Origin: Diadema setosum
Taxonomy: Eukaryota; Echinodermata; Echinoidea; Diadematoida; Diadematidae
Reading direction: 5' to 3'
NCBI RefSeq assembly: GCF_964275005.1
Contig: NC_092694.1
Location: forward strand, 32,066,967-32,130,966
Length of the DNA stretch: 64,000 nucleotides
This document shows positions 1-13,775 of this stretch, piece after piece; the first letter of the stretch is position 1; each line of letters begins with the position of its first letter. The notes below the pieces were generated by a model, which was not told the origin of the DNA, did no database searches, and saw only the letters and a list, made by a program, of their open reading frames with translations. A program made the translations under genes and the position numbers.

Positions 1-1659
<1,659 letters not shown>

Positions 1660-1776
1660 CGAAGATGAGGGTTTGCCGAGAACAAGGTACAACAGAAAGC
1701 CAAAGATAGCCGATACTCCAAGGGGGTATAAAAGTCCCTCAGGAAGGACAGTCAACATGGATTCTGAAGATGCCAT
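1660..1776 (-). CDS. SQLE: Squalene epoxidase, coding exon 1 (N-terminal membrane anchor)
   Basis: This exon encodes 39 residues starting at the ATG at 1776, which follows an in-frame TAA seven bases upstream. It contains one hydrophobic segment (about residues 15-34, GLLYPLGVSAIFGFLLYLVL) consistent with the short N-terminal ER anchor of squalene epoxidases. It ends in phase 0 at the donor TCTTCG|GTGAGT, so it joins exon 2 (phase 0) without a break. The N-terminal regulatory region is much shorter than in vertebrate SQLE, as is common in invertebrates. The assignment rests on position, phase and the membrane segment, because the sequence itself is poorly conserved in this part of the family. 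A non-coding upstream exon is possible; I see no clear TATA box. Confidence 0.78.
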
Positions 1777-2740
1777 TACTTACTTGTAATTTTCTTGCTC
1801 AGGTCTGCAGGAAAAACATAAACCGAAGAGATCTGTGCATCATAGAAGAGTTATACAGAATCAACACTTGGTATAGAAACCCTACAATACAGACTAGTTT
1901 AGGATAGAGCAAGGAGCTATTACTGTGTCATGATGTTGTGCATTGCTTTTAACGTTATGTACAATGTAATGGTGTTATGGGCACTTAGACTTGGAGCAAG
2001 AAACAACGTCAGTCTCATTAAAACTGATGAACTATTATGCACCTCCCCCCCCCCCCCCCCCCCCACTTGTCTTATGGGCTGGTATTTTACTAGACAGAAA
2101 AGATCCGTCTGTCCGGAGGAGTCTTTCTTTTTTTTTTGACGTTATCGCTCCGTGAAGCCAGACGTAGTCTCCGCAGAACATATCCCCGACGACCAGATAC
2201 AGACCGATCTTTCGATCAAGTATGTGTAATTTACATACAGATACATGACCTTTCATTTGGTGAAGGGGCATGCTTGTGCCATGGGGCATTGTTGGGCTCT
2301 TGTAAACTAACATAAGTCTGTTAACATACCTCACCTGCTAAGCTGCTATCAGGCCCATTCTCAGTAAAAGCGTTCAAATACGGAATTTTGGTGTCGCTGA
2401 CATTCCATGACAGTTTGCGGTTCCCTGAAACCTATTAGATACTATTTAAATGTTTATAATATATCACGAGGAGTGTATTTGTTAAAAATAAACACGATCA
2501 AATGCGGTTGTCTGCCTTTTTGTATAAAATTTTGCTGTTAAACTTCGTTAAGACCCCCAAAACGCAGTGTCGCCGGCTATTTCAGAATTATGTTTTATTG
2601 CTCCTCTCCGTCCACAAACATACTTTCCAAATATCATTTTCATGGACGATGAGCATATCATATGTGCTAATCACAATACTCAAAAAGTTCCAAAATTTTT
2701 ATTGACTTCTTTTTTATAGCCTTTTGAAACCTGTCGCCAA
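1777..2740. other. SQLE upstream flank without a supported gene
   Basis: This region holds a C-homopolymer of about 18-20 bases (near 2045-2063), a T-run, and a segment (2080-2230) whose phrases recur at 6370-6462 (a core reading AGACAGAA then CCGTCTG, followed by CCCGACGA). SQLE 5' untranslated sequence and its promoter should lie here or in the next kilobases, but I could not identify a sterol response element or a TATA box. Confidence 0.4.
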
Positions 2741-2749
2741 ATTCACCGC

Positions 2750-4670
2750 CAGATACGTTACCAGTTTCTTTAGTGTTACAGCATTGCGAAAATAACAAGA
2801 CTATGCAATGACCCCGTGTATATGAAACCCTGAGGATATACTTCATACACTGCAAGTACTTAGATTTTTTTGTGCAACAGCTCTTTATTGAGAATACGGT
2901 ACAATGTTTGAAATATCGGTTTTCTACACTTTTATTTCGACAGATGTACGTTACATACTTTTCACGCCACCCACGGCGACAGACATTGCAATGTCAGACA
3001 AATTGTATATTATACATTACTCCTCGGAATGACGCATCGATTCAACATTAAAGTTTAGTACAAGTGAGAAATATTTGGTAGATATCGCTCTCATAATAAT
3101 ATGATCGACCATATACGTTACCACAGATACGTTACCCCAGATACGTGACCGAATTTTGCTCATTGGTCTTGTGCTTTCTGGGGATCAAATCTGGTCAAAA
3201 TTCATCCCTACACATTACATGCTTCGTTTTGTTGGACCTCAGGATTATATTCTTACACCAAAAGGACAGAGAGGTGAAAAAGAGCAACACTTCCACATGA
3301 TTTTTCTTTGTGCGTCAGTGTCTCACAACTTACTGCCAAGTTTTCCGACAGATACGTTACCACATAATCAAAATGCTGAAAAGAAATTGTAAATGTTTGT
3401 ACAAACAAATCGTTGTGTGCTCATAAACTCCAAAGTTCTATTCTATAAAACCCAGCCACTTTCATATTCTATGCAACAACTTTGAACGTTTATTTTACAA
3501 GACGAAGCTAAGATTCAGCATATCAGTTTTTTGCTTTTCAGATTTAGCAGATACGTTACGTATAATTCAGGGCACCCACGGTGACAAATAATGTTATGTA
3601 AAACAAAGTGTTCATAAAACAATTCTGCATAGAATGACGCTTCCATAAAAAATTAAAGTTATGTTCAAATGAAGAATATTCAGTAGAAATTGCTCTGTAA
3701 CTTCACCGACAGATTCATTTACGGTACGCCAGATACGTTACCAAACTCTGAAAGAGTAAAAAGTAGTTTATGAAACGCTTCCGAGAAAAGTTTAAGTGTT
3801 CTGTTGCATATTTATTCTAGTGTTTTTCAACATATGAAGAACTACTCAAGATTCATTGATAAGTTGAGCAATTATTTATTCATTTTCATTAAAAGGGATG
3901 AGCCAAATACGTTACCATAGGTCAAACAACTGTTTAGCATATCGAGTTCATAGAGACTGTACCTACTTCCTTCTAAGTGCCTGCAAAAATATATTTTTTA
4001 AACCTTGTTTGCATTATCCATCAAAATTCAATGAATATTTATAATCAGATGGATAAATACATTCAGACGTAAGATGAGAATATTCTGTGAATGAAGAACT
4101 CAGCTTTCACATTTAGGGCTCTTTTCCACTACATTTCATAGTTTAAATATTACGTACAATGTTTAAAATGGTTAATTTGGGCTTACATCATTCATTTTTA
4201 CATCAATTCATGAGGTAAATAATTAAACAGGTGATATTTATTTATTCATACACAACTAAAATTATTACTTATATTTTACCAGATACGTTACCAAAGGTGA
4301 TTCGATGTTTTTCAATAGTTAATTCCCCAGGAAAGCAATTCATATTTGTTTCCTGTGGAAATTCCAGATCGGATCGTTCCCTTTGCATGATTTGTGGGAT
4401 TCAAAACTTTATTTGTAAGCGAAATTTGCAAAAAATACAAAGTGAATCTTAAGGTTATATTTTATTTCAGCAAAAAGCATATTTCAACCTACCACACAGA
4501 AATAATTTCTACCAATTAGCAAGGGATGACAACATCTTTACCTCTTGAAAAACCCCAATATCTTTAGGAGGGTCAGATGTCTTTTCCTGAACAGAAATTG
4601 GATCAAAACAATAAATTTAATTCAGAGTTAGGAGTCCATTACAACATGTAAATTTGCGGTAACGTATCTG
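2750..4670. repeat. Irregular array of eleven CAGATACGTTACC motifs
   Basis: The 13-mer CAGATACGTTACC or a close variant starts at 2750, 2941 (with two extra bases), 3110, 3124, 3138, 3349, 3548, 3730, 3904 and 4280 on the plus strand, and occurs once on the minus strand at 4658-4670. Spacing is irregular (14 bp to about 370 bp). Longer flanking similarity at an offset of about 600 bp (2941-3150 against 3548-3742, both with a CACCCACGG phrase and an AATGACGC phrase) suggests that part of the array arose from a decayed tandem duplication. No family I know carries this motif. It lies 1-3 kb upstream of SQLE. Confidence 0.75.
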
Positions 4671-7600
4671 ATTGGTGATCAAAAATCATATATGATGCTC
4701 TATTTCAATTCATTTTTACTCAATGAATGGCCATCATTTAGAATGTTCCACTTTTTGTTTCGTATTTGACCGGTTTTGAAGTTTCCGAAAACACATCTTT
4801 GAATGTATTACTTTGTGGTTGATTTTTCGGTTTTACTCACATGGAATTGAACACTTAATCTGAGAATGGCCCATCAGTATCACAATGACAAAAGACTGCA
4901 AAGTTTAAGATCACAATCTTTAAGATCTTCAGATCTTAACTTCTTGTCAATTTACATATTATTACTGTAGCTGGTTACTTAAATGACATTGCAATTTTGT
5001 TGGGTCAAGACACTTTCACTGACACTGCTTATACCTCTATTGTAATTACACTCACTAAATTACAGAACTGATGGATTGGAAAACAGTTTGCTGTAGTGTA
5101 GGCCCTGTGTCCAGAGCCTAGGTTCTAATTGCCCAGTTAATTACATAAAATATGGCAAATATGTACTGTCTATTATCATTATAACACAGGTTACACATAT
5201 GCTACAAGACAGGGCAGGGCAGGGTCAGCTCACCAACGGCCAACTTGACCAACACTGGCTACAGGGCAACACCAAAAAAATAGGCCCTAACTTGATTTGA
5301 CATTTGTTTTGTCATTTGACGTTTGAACAGACTTCTAGTTCTAAATGTCACCCACAGCCAAGCAATAAATTTACACGTGTAAAATTTACTTGTATCCTTG
5401 TAACGATAGATCTAATGTTACTTGTTAGTAACTTAGATGATGTTAGGTAAAGGTGGAAAAGTAAAGTGAACAACGACAAAAATGGTGAAGCCATAATAAC
5501 GTATTGTTATGCATACGGGCCGCGGAACACAGTCATCCCTGCTCGGCCGCGGCCCTGACGATCACAGACTGACCTTTCGGTCAAAGACAAAGTAGGCTAG
5601 AGATGTTTTTGAAATCCAACAACTAGAATGCTCAGGATAAAGGTGCTGACCTTTGAGACGTGTGAGGAAAGTGCATTTCCCTTCTCCTTGAAAAATCTCC
5701 AATAATAAACACTCCTTAGTAAACAGTTCCCACACCACAATCACCAATCGTTCAGTCGCCACAACAAACCACCCGTACTGCGCTGGCACATCGGCTTGCT
5801 TCTCGGGCCGGTATCCCTTCGTGGACGGTACGATAACTGTCAACCTGCTGCATGAACTGGCGGACATTCACTGATCACACGCACATTGAGTGGCGTGTTG
5901 AGAAAGTGCCGACCTTTGACACAAGAGCCTGAATAAACAGATGCAGAGCCTCGCAGGGTATCGCGCGATGCCTGGGACGTTTCGTAACTTACATGCAACT
6001 CGGCATCAAAATGTTCGGCTGTACAAATCGGCTCATTTGACTGGCATGGTGTTTTGGTATAGTAGTAATCTGTTGCTAGTTTGTTTGCTTGTTTGTTTTT
6101 CTTTCTGTCCGTTTGCTTGATTGCTTGCTTGTTCGTTTGTTTTTATAGTCTAATTTACTACTTAGAATGTGTGGAATAAAACAAGTCCGATAAAAAATAT
6201 CATACCTGTAAGGCCTAAATGTGCAATGTTTTCTTTAGCCAGATTGGAAGAATTATGTTTGTGTGCACTCTTACATTTTGTTTGTTGTTTTTTTCGACCA
6301 GCATGCATTTTGCCTCTAATCCACCAATCATCGATAACCCCAAATCTGTCATTCTTCTTTTATCGGTAAGTGCTGCACTAGACAGAAGAGTCCGTCTGTT
6401 CTTCGGAGTTTTCGTAACATTAATCCCGACGATAAATCTTTCCGTCTATTTCATGCAGCACAGGGCGGATCATGCATGGGGGGGGGGGGGGAAGAGGAGG
6501 GTGTCATTTTTTTTCCTTTTTTGTATTGATTTACTCCTCCCCCCCCCCCCGTGATTTTTCGTGTTTTTCTATCTATAAGTGAGAGCAAAAAAAAAAAAAA
6601 AAAATATGTGATGAACTTTTTTCTTTCTTTCTTTTTTCTTTTGTTTGTTAGTCAATTTTGGGAGAGAAGTGGCACTAAAAAAAATGTGAAGATACGGTTT
6701 TTTTGTGTTCGTTTGTTTGTTTGTTTGTTGTTGTGTTTTTGTTTTTTGTTTTGTTTTTGTTTGTTTGTTTTTTTTTTTTTTTGTTGTTGTTGCCAAAATT
6801 AATCTCCCTCCCTTCAGCACTGAAAGCTATCCGTCCCTGCTTCTATAGACCTTGTAAATATCTGGCATATACTGTGAACAATGGATACATGGATATAACC
6901 TATGATTTTACAACTATGAATAACAATAACTGAAAATATGGTCTTCTGTTTGATATATCTACTGTTAGATTTGACCATTCCAGCCCCGCAGGAATAACAA
7001 CTAATCCAACCAACAGACCGTCCCTATACGTAAAGTACATATCAATCCATTTATTATGTTTAATAAAACTACACATTAAGACTGTCGCTCCATAATAATT
7101 GTTTTGACGGAGGATTGTGAATTAGCAGTGGATGATCATCGATGACAATTAGGCCATAAGTCATCCAAAGCGTCTCAACAAAGTAAACGACTATTTAACT
7201 ATTGAGCTTTTCAATCATTCATCAAATAAACTATAATGAAAATCCTTCTTCTGTTATTTCAGGGTTCTTTAATTATAAATTAATTTAGCAAAGTTAAAAA
7301 AGGCCTTCGGGCCTCTGACTCGCGCGGTTTTACTATACCTATAATATTCAAGGGGCATGAACTCAAGAACCCTATTTATTATGAAAGGGGGTACCATGGT
7401 AAGAGAAAATAGAAAGAAACAATAACTCCTGCTTCTTTTAACCCGATTATTTTCTCTGTGACCATACGTGATAGACAGTGAGTGCTTATAAAGGCAATCG
7501 TTATGTGCAATCCGTCCAGTGAGTATAAATCCCCTTCGGTATATAGGCCTATATAAGCGATCAAACAAGTCACTCTGGATTACTTTCTTCCATCAGATTT

Positions 7601-7814
7601 TAAGTTTCATAATATACACTTGGAACACTTATATAAGGTACAATAATACTGTACGATATAAATGCATTGTATTAGGGTTTTTTTTTTTTTTTCTTCTTCT
7701 TCTGTCGTGGATGCAATACTACCATGTGACTACTGAGGCGAGGTCATGTTTGTGTCCAAGCTCCCGATACATAGGGCCTACGGGGCAGAGCAAAACACTC
7801 TCCCTCTCTCTCCC

Positions 7815-7864
<50 letters not shown>

Positions 7865-8985
7865 CTTTCTTTTTTTTTTGCGGGAGGGGGGCGGGGTTAA
7901 TTCTGTATAGGCCATCCTCAGTGGAAACATCTGAAGGTGTCCTCCATGGTGTGATAAAGACGTTATTTCGTATATGCGACACGATGTGAAGTTTCCAGAC
8001 AATTAAAGACAAACACAGCAAACAAACACAACTTAATCAAAAAGTAAAAGGGTCAAAGAAAAGTCGAAATCGATCTATTGTGATTGCAATTTCCAGAGAG
8101 ACAACACATGAGAAGATTAAATGCAAAAACAGAAAAACATAATTAATTTTCTAAAGTCATTGAAGATGAAAGAGATAAATCTTTTTAATGATACTAACCT
8201 TCACTCGATCGCAACATGGCAAAAAAAAAAGAACACGTTTTGAAGATACAATCATGAAAATGACCACATACGTTTTTCTTATTTTCTTTGTTTTTCAGCA
8301 TCTTCAATTTCAATTATCTCAAGTTGATAAAAATAATATATCGGTGCTTGCATTTACAAATAATCTACTCATCAATTTCAGCAATCTTTTATAATAATAT
8401 CTATGAAATGCAATGAAACTTATAGATGCGTGGAAGAAGAATCAAATATAAATGAAACATGCACAGGCACAATGAATACATAAAAATCATAAGAAGAAGA
8501 AAAAAGTTAATCGTCTATTTTCACGGAATGAATACAATGTAACATTTCCTTTTCATAATGTTTTATGGTGAAGTTATGATATACTGCATGATGCTACTGT
8601 TGTGAAGGCATAAATCTATTAAGATTTTTATTTCCACCATGCATGGGGTCCATCCCCCTTTCTCTCACTGCGCTTTGTTTATCTGTAACTATGACTATAA
8701 TGAAGCTCAAAATTTGTAGGTCTAAATTTCATTTGTGGAGCCTTTTGTATAAGCTTCATTTACAATCGCCCATCACTTAATACTGCTGGGCAGTAAACTA
8801 TTAAAATGAGTCAACTGTGGAACTGGAAGTGAGTGAACGCGGGGATTAGAAATTCATAAAGGAAAAAAAAATGCAAAAACACATTCATTTATTTACTTCA
8901 CATTCACTGCACTTTCACTTACTAAGGTGGCATCACTATGTCATGGAGATATGACAAATTGTAATGATATAATATATATAGGCCT
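4671..8985. other. Intergenic DNA with simple repeats, no supported gene
   Basis: This interval holds an AGGGC microrepeat near 5210, a GC-richer stretch at 5500-6020, a 92-bp foldback at 6370-6461 (GTGCTGCA ends), homopolymer G/C/A runs at 6480-6605, TTTG-rich DNA at 6700-6785 and a CT microsatellite at 7799-7860. A minus-strand open frame at 5562-5867 has no recognisable domain and no splice context, so I do not call it. Confidence 0.5.
7799..7860. repeat. (CT)n microsatellite
   Basis: About 62 bp of CT repeats, interrupted by CCC in the first half and pure in the second half. Confidence 0.95.
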
Positions 8986-9143
8986 AATGACAAGTTCGTT
9001 TATCTGAAGATGAAATAAGCTTCGTTTATCCAAAAAAATGAAAAAGATATGATAGGTCTACCAACTTAATGAACCTTCGGAATAATGAATTCCTCATTTT
9101 TCATTTTCGGATAAACGAACTTTTGGAATAATGAACTGTAACC
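8986..9143. repeat. Foldback repeat, TTCGTTTATC / GATAAACGAA type
   Basis: GTTCGTTTATCTGAAGATGA at the left is mirrored by a reverse-complement arm (TTTTCGGATAAACGAAC) at the right. The phrases CGAACTTTTGGAATAATGAA and CTGTAACC link it to the larger foldback at 10400-10680. Confidence 0.6.
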
Positions 9144-9389
9144 CTAACACTGCCTAAAATCATATCAAGGCACTATTGCACAAAATAAGCATTATCATTT
9201 AATATCTAAAATTGGTGAAAATCTAAAAAAAAACTTCTTTTTTTTTTTTTTAAACCACCATGAGTTTCTTCGTTTGTTTCAAGGAAGTTAATTTGATTAA
9301 CGAATGAATGCCAAGGTATTTTGTCTTCGTTATGAAATAAACCGATTAAAAAATGGAAGAACCCGCGCCTTAATCATCATCTGTTCATT

Positions 9390-9392
9390 CAG

Positions 9393-9427
<35 letters not shown>
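9390..9427. repeat. (AAAT)n microsatellite
   Basis: About nine AAAT units followed directly by a run of seven G. Confidence 0.9.
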
Positions 9428-10399
9428 GGGGGGGACGTCTTTTACGTTTACGTAACATTTAAAAAAATCTATTTATTGGTGTTTGTTTTTTTTTTGTTTA
9501 ATAAAATCTAATCCCTGATGATGGAAAAGCACAAGATCTTATTTGGCGACAAAAGGATTAATACTGGGGTAAGAACTCCTCCCCCTCCCCCACACACGCA
9601 CATAAAATGGTGAAAATAAAAGATATGGCAGTTTTTTTTTCTAAATTGGCCTACCCACGCCTGTCACGACTCCATTTTTATTTACAATAGTTTTGATGGG
9701 AATTTTGATATGTTCATGTTACTTGACATTGCCTTGTAATTATCAAAAAGATGATTTAATAAATCGCCGATGAAAAACAAACCAAAACAACAACAAATGT
9801 TTTGCATCTACGGTTGTAATTCAACACAATTTACACTCAACCAATATTATGGAGAGTTGTATAGAGGTATACTTGTTGTTGTTGTTTAAACCATTCATAA
9901 ACGTGAGTTGGTTGGTTAGAGATATCTCCGCCGCGGCGGCATGTTAGCATTATCAACAGCGCCCTCTGCAATCAAAGTCGCCAGATTAGAAGTAGTTTGT
10001 CATTATCTTTATAAGATAAACGCAACCACGGTATATCATTCCGAAGAATTGTCATTTGTATTTAGTGCATTGTGGGAGGAAAGAAGATAAAAAATAAAAG
10101 GAAACAAAAGATAGGCCCATGATATGCTTTAAATAGAGAAACAGAAAATATCTGTGACTCAGTAAACCTCTTCAATGAATAAGTTTTATAACTTTGCTTT
10201 AATTTGTTGTTATACTATACTTAATATTTAGTATTGGATATCAACATTTCTTTTAAAGTATTAAAATACACATACACACACACAAACACACCTGCACACA
10301 AACATGACACAAACACTTTACTTACTATTGTCTAATTTGTCATTAGAACGTGAGGGGCTTCTTGCCATCGACATGGATCTGCTGCATAAAACCTTTTCG

Positions 10400-10680
10400 G
10401 GTGCTGTTCGTTATTCCGAAGGTTCGATATTCCAAAGGTTCGTTGTTCCGAAGGTTTGTTAATCCGAAACACGCAAATTCCCTATACCTAGAGGTTCGTT
10501 AATTCGAAAGTGAAAAAGGGTTTGTTAATCCGAACATTTGTGGCGTTATTCCGAAGGTTCGTTATTTCGAAGATTTGTTCATCAGAAAATGAAATTCGGA
10601 AAAACGAACCTTCGGAATAAGGAATCTTCGGACTGAAGAGCCTTTGGAATAACGAACCTTCGGAATAACGAGCTGTAACC
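10400..10680. repeat. Foldback element built of repeated GGTTCGTTATTCCGAA units
   Basis: The left half repeats GTTCGTTATTCCGAAG-like units of about 12-17 bp, and the right half repeats their reverse complement (CTTCGGAATAACGAAC). It ends in CTCGTTATTCC / GGAATAACGAG. The whole 280 bp could fold on itself in many registers. This is a non-autonomous foldback-type element; no coding capacity. Confidence 0.7.
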
Positions 10681-10773
10681 GGAATTTCAGTGGTCCAAAG
10701 CAGCTTGTTAAAGGTTCCCTGGTAAAAATATTAATGTTCTATGTGGGGACTGCAATAACAGTGACACAACATA

Positions 10774-10962
10774 GTTGCTCCTGCGACAATTGTTCCGGTC
10801 CGATGTTATTCTTTCCAAGGACTTCATAGGGTTAGGGTTGTGATAGGGTTTTAGGTTTAGTTTGATGTGAGGGTTAGGATTAGGGCTAGGGTTATGTTTG
10901 TGGGTAGAATCTGTTTGGCTTAGCGTGCAAATATTTCATGGGAGCAATTGTTGTAGGAGCAA
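10774..10962. mobile_element. MITE with GTTGCTCCTRCRACAATTG-type terminal inverted repeats
   Basis: The left end GTTGCTCCTGCGACAATTGT and the right end (reverse complement TTGCTCCTACAACAATTGCT) form an inverted repeat of about 22 bp with a few mismatches. The interior (10827-10895) contains degenerate TTAGGG-like units. Confidence 0.65.
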
Positions 10963-12740
10963 ATGTCATGGAACCGCAAATCACAAGCCAAGTTTTTCAG
11001 CAGTCCCCTCAATTTCCAACAACTTTTGATACAGTAAAGTCACATCATATGATTATATTTCTTCAAAACGACAGTTTCCTTTATATATCTAATCATGAAA
11101 GGAGCTGCATTGATTTCATGGTAATTACATTAATGTTCTACTGTAATTATATTTTTGTTGGAAATGAAATAAATGAAACGAAATGAAATGTCAGAAGGGT
11201 TTTAACAATACAACAGTCTTGAGAATGTAAATAATAAGTGTGTAGCTCAAAAAGCTTGATGTGTCAAAACATGATACGACTGAAAAGAAAAAAAGTTTGA
11301 ACACACTGCTGAATGCTTGTTTGAAGTCATGGTTTTATTGAAGAACCATAAAACATACCGGTGCTAATTTTAAAGATACTCACAGTAGAATCTTGCTAAT
11401 CCACACAAACACGTCATGTAGTACCAGCACAACAATCGAATACCATTAAATGATTCTTTTCACAGTTCAATGGTTGGAATTTGCACTTCATGAATACTGA
11501 TATACACTACTGTGCAGCACAATTATTGTATAACAATACTGCAATTTAGGCTAGAGGAATGGCCTACCTTCTGTCCCTGCCAACTAATCCTGACCAAAAT
11601 ATTTGACAAATGTTTGCATGTCACTGTACTATACATTGTCTCTGAAACACTCATCAGTGTACAGTACATCCATTTGAAAAGATAACCACTGCACATAATA
11701 TCTACTTTATGCATAGGTATTGATTGAGAGAAAGAAAAAATGTATGTACAGTTAACCTCACCTTTATTGAATCCAAGGGAATTGGAGAAATTGATTTACT
11801 GGTACGTATGTGAATTTCAGCTTACACATTAGAATTAAAACAAGTACACATCCATCCGCATTCAAAATTTTCTTTGACTATGCCAATCTATTGACTTGTA
11901 TGAGGTAAAGTTAATAGGCAAAGTTAACCCTATGATATACAATTAATACTATTTGCTGTCTGCACTCCTATAACATACTGGAGAAAATTATAGCATTGAG
12001 GTGTGTCTATTTAGTGGTAAATCTAATTTCTAGTCAGTTAAAAGGCCAACTTGGGCAGTTAAAAGGAAACAAGGAGATAAAAGTGGAATCCTTTTGTTTT
12101 TGTTGTTGTTGATACATTACACTTCACATTCTACAGCTGTGCACCTGAACAGCATTGGCACTAAAAAAATTGATTACAATTTAATTTGAACAGTAGAATC
12201 ATCATGACAATGCATGTTCTATAAAAACCATGAATTCCATGTCTCATTTCCTTGAATTTTAATTTCTTTTCCTTTTGTTTCAAGAGAAGAATAATGTTTA
12301 GGAAAAACAGAAAATGAGTAAATGGACATGCCAAAATTGCTATCAAAATTTGTTGGCCTCTTCAATAATGCAGTTAAAGCATGTAGCTATCTTCAGATTC
12401 AAGTTGACTAATAGGGATTCAAATGCAGTAAGAAAGAATCCTCATCGACATACAGTATGTAAATCTATTTTCACACCCACTTTGATAATGAAGCTCACAA
12501 TATTCCCTAAAAAGTACATAACTTTTGAAGTTATGCCATCGACTGTTTTGAGCCATTTCCATGACTGGAGTAAAATGCCCCAAAAGTACTGTGCAATCTC
12601 CACAAATGATACTGAAGGACTCTAATCAAATGATGTAAAATCAGCATTCTGTAATGCCATATGCCCTGAGTTTTGTAAGTATTTTATTTGTACAGTGGAC
12701 TATCACAACAAAGTCAGTATATTTTGACATTTTGAAAGCG
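10963..12740. other. Intergenic DNA, nothing recognised
   Basis: AT-rich sequence in which I see no convincing splice-bounded frame, RNA gene or repeat copy. Confidence 0.4.
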
Positions 12741-12905
12741 AAAACTTTTGTGGATTGCTCATATTACTAAGTAGTATTTTGTTTATAGTTTCAGGGCATT
12801 ATCATTGAAGGGGAAAGAAGAATCCATTTGAAGTAGAAAACACAATTACAAATTATGTAATGACTAATATGAGCTTGCTACATCAAGATAGTATATCTTA
12901 GCAAC
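12741..12905. repeat. Dispersed repeat, copy without the 1-kb hairpin insertion
   Basis: This segment matches the two flanks of the large inverted repeat at 20757-21766. CTTTTGTGGATTGCTCA, a TTTCAG...ATTGAA-GGGGAAA block and ATGAGCTTGCT...ACATCAAGATAG appear in the same order, here without the hairpin between them. Confidence 0.6.
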
Positions 12906-13775
12906 AAGGTGTTCAATAAGATTCTACATAATGACCATACATTTTTGAAATACTAATATTTGCTGATTGTGTACTGCTACAATGAAATGATTTTGTCCTT
13001 CAGAACCTCAGGGTAGCATTCGCACACAGGAAAAAGTACCCTTTTTCTTTTCTTTTTTCTTTAACACCAGTTAGGTGCTAGGTTAAACACCATAATAGAC
13101 TTCTGCCTGCACTGAGCTGCACATTTACAACTATAGTTAGGCAGCATCCTCAGCATACTTGTTTGTGTGTATGCGTGTGTGTGTAATTTCTAGAGGTAAC
13201 ATTGTTTCTTCAAATACACAAATATTTCATACAATATATATGCTTTCCAGAGTTGCAACATTGTATTCTTAACAAAACAAAACAAAACAAAACAGAACAA
13301 AACAAGAAAACATGACATGGCAAAGTTTCATTCATTACCTTATTGCATTCAAACATACGTCATTCATCCAGGAATGATTTTAAGAAGTACACACCATAAC
13401 ATTCATTTTATACAGGTAAAAAGAAATAAATGCCAAGTTAGATGAAAGTTAGTACACAAATAACACACAGGCATGAATGGTGGGGAGGTGAAAAATGGCT
13501 GCTCAGCTCATGTTATCTCTGGAATGATTTCTCACCCCCCCCCCCCCCCCCCCCCATTGCTGCCAAAGTTAACAAATGCTTCCAAAGCCATTCATTTGCA
13601 AAAATTAGCCGGAGCTTTACACATTTTTAAAACCTGGGCAGATAAAATTCTCAAATGGCATATGTGAAACCTTTTTTAAATAATTCCCAATCCTGCATTT
13701 GTTAAGAATGAGTCATGAATTCAATACAAAATTTTTAAAGCAGGAGATTTTCTGTTGCATGGACATGCACGATTA
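12906..13775. other. Intergenic DNA with simple repeats
   Basis: It contains a CA-type stretch near 13160-13182, an (AAAAC)n microsatellite at 13272-13308 and a C-homopolymer at 13537-13554. No gene signal. Confidence 0.5.

Noticed and set aside
5562..5867. 101-codon minus-strand frame upstream of SQLE
   Set aside because: No recognisable domain and no supporting splice sites or phase partner.
6551..6820. Frames of Phe/Cys/Leu or Lys/Thr/Gln
   Set aside because: They are translations of TTTG repeats and homopolymers.
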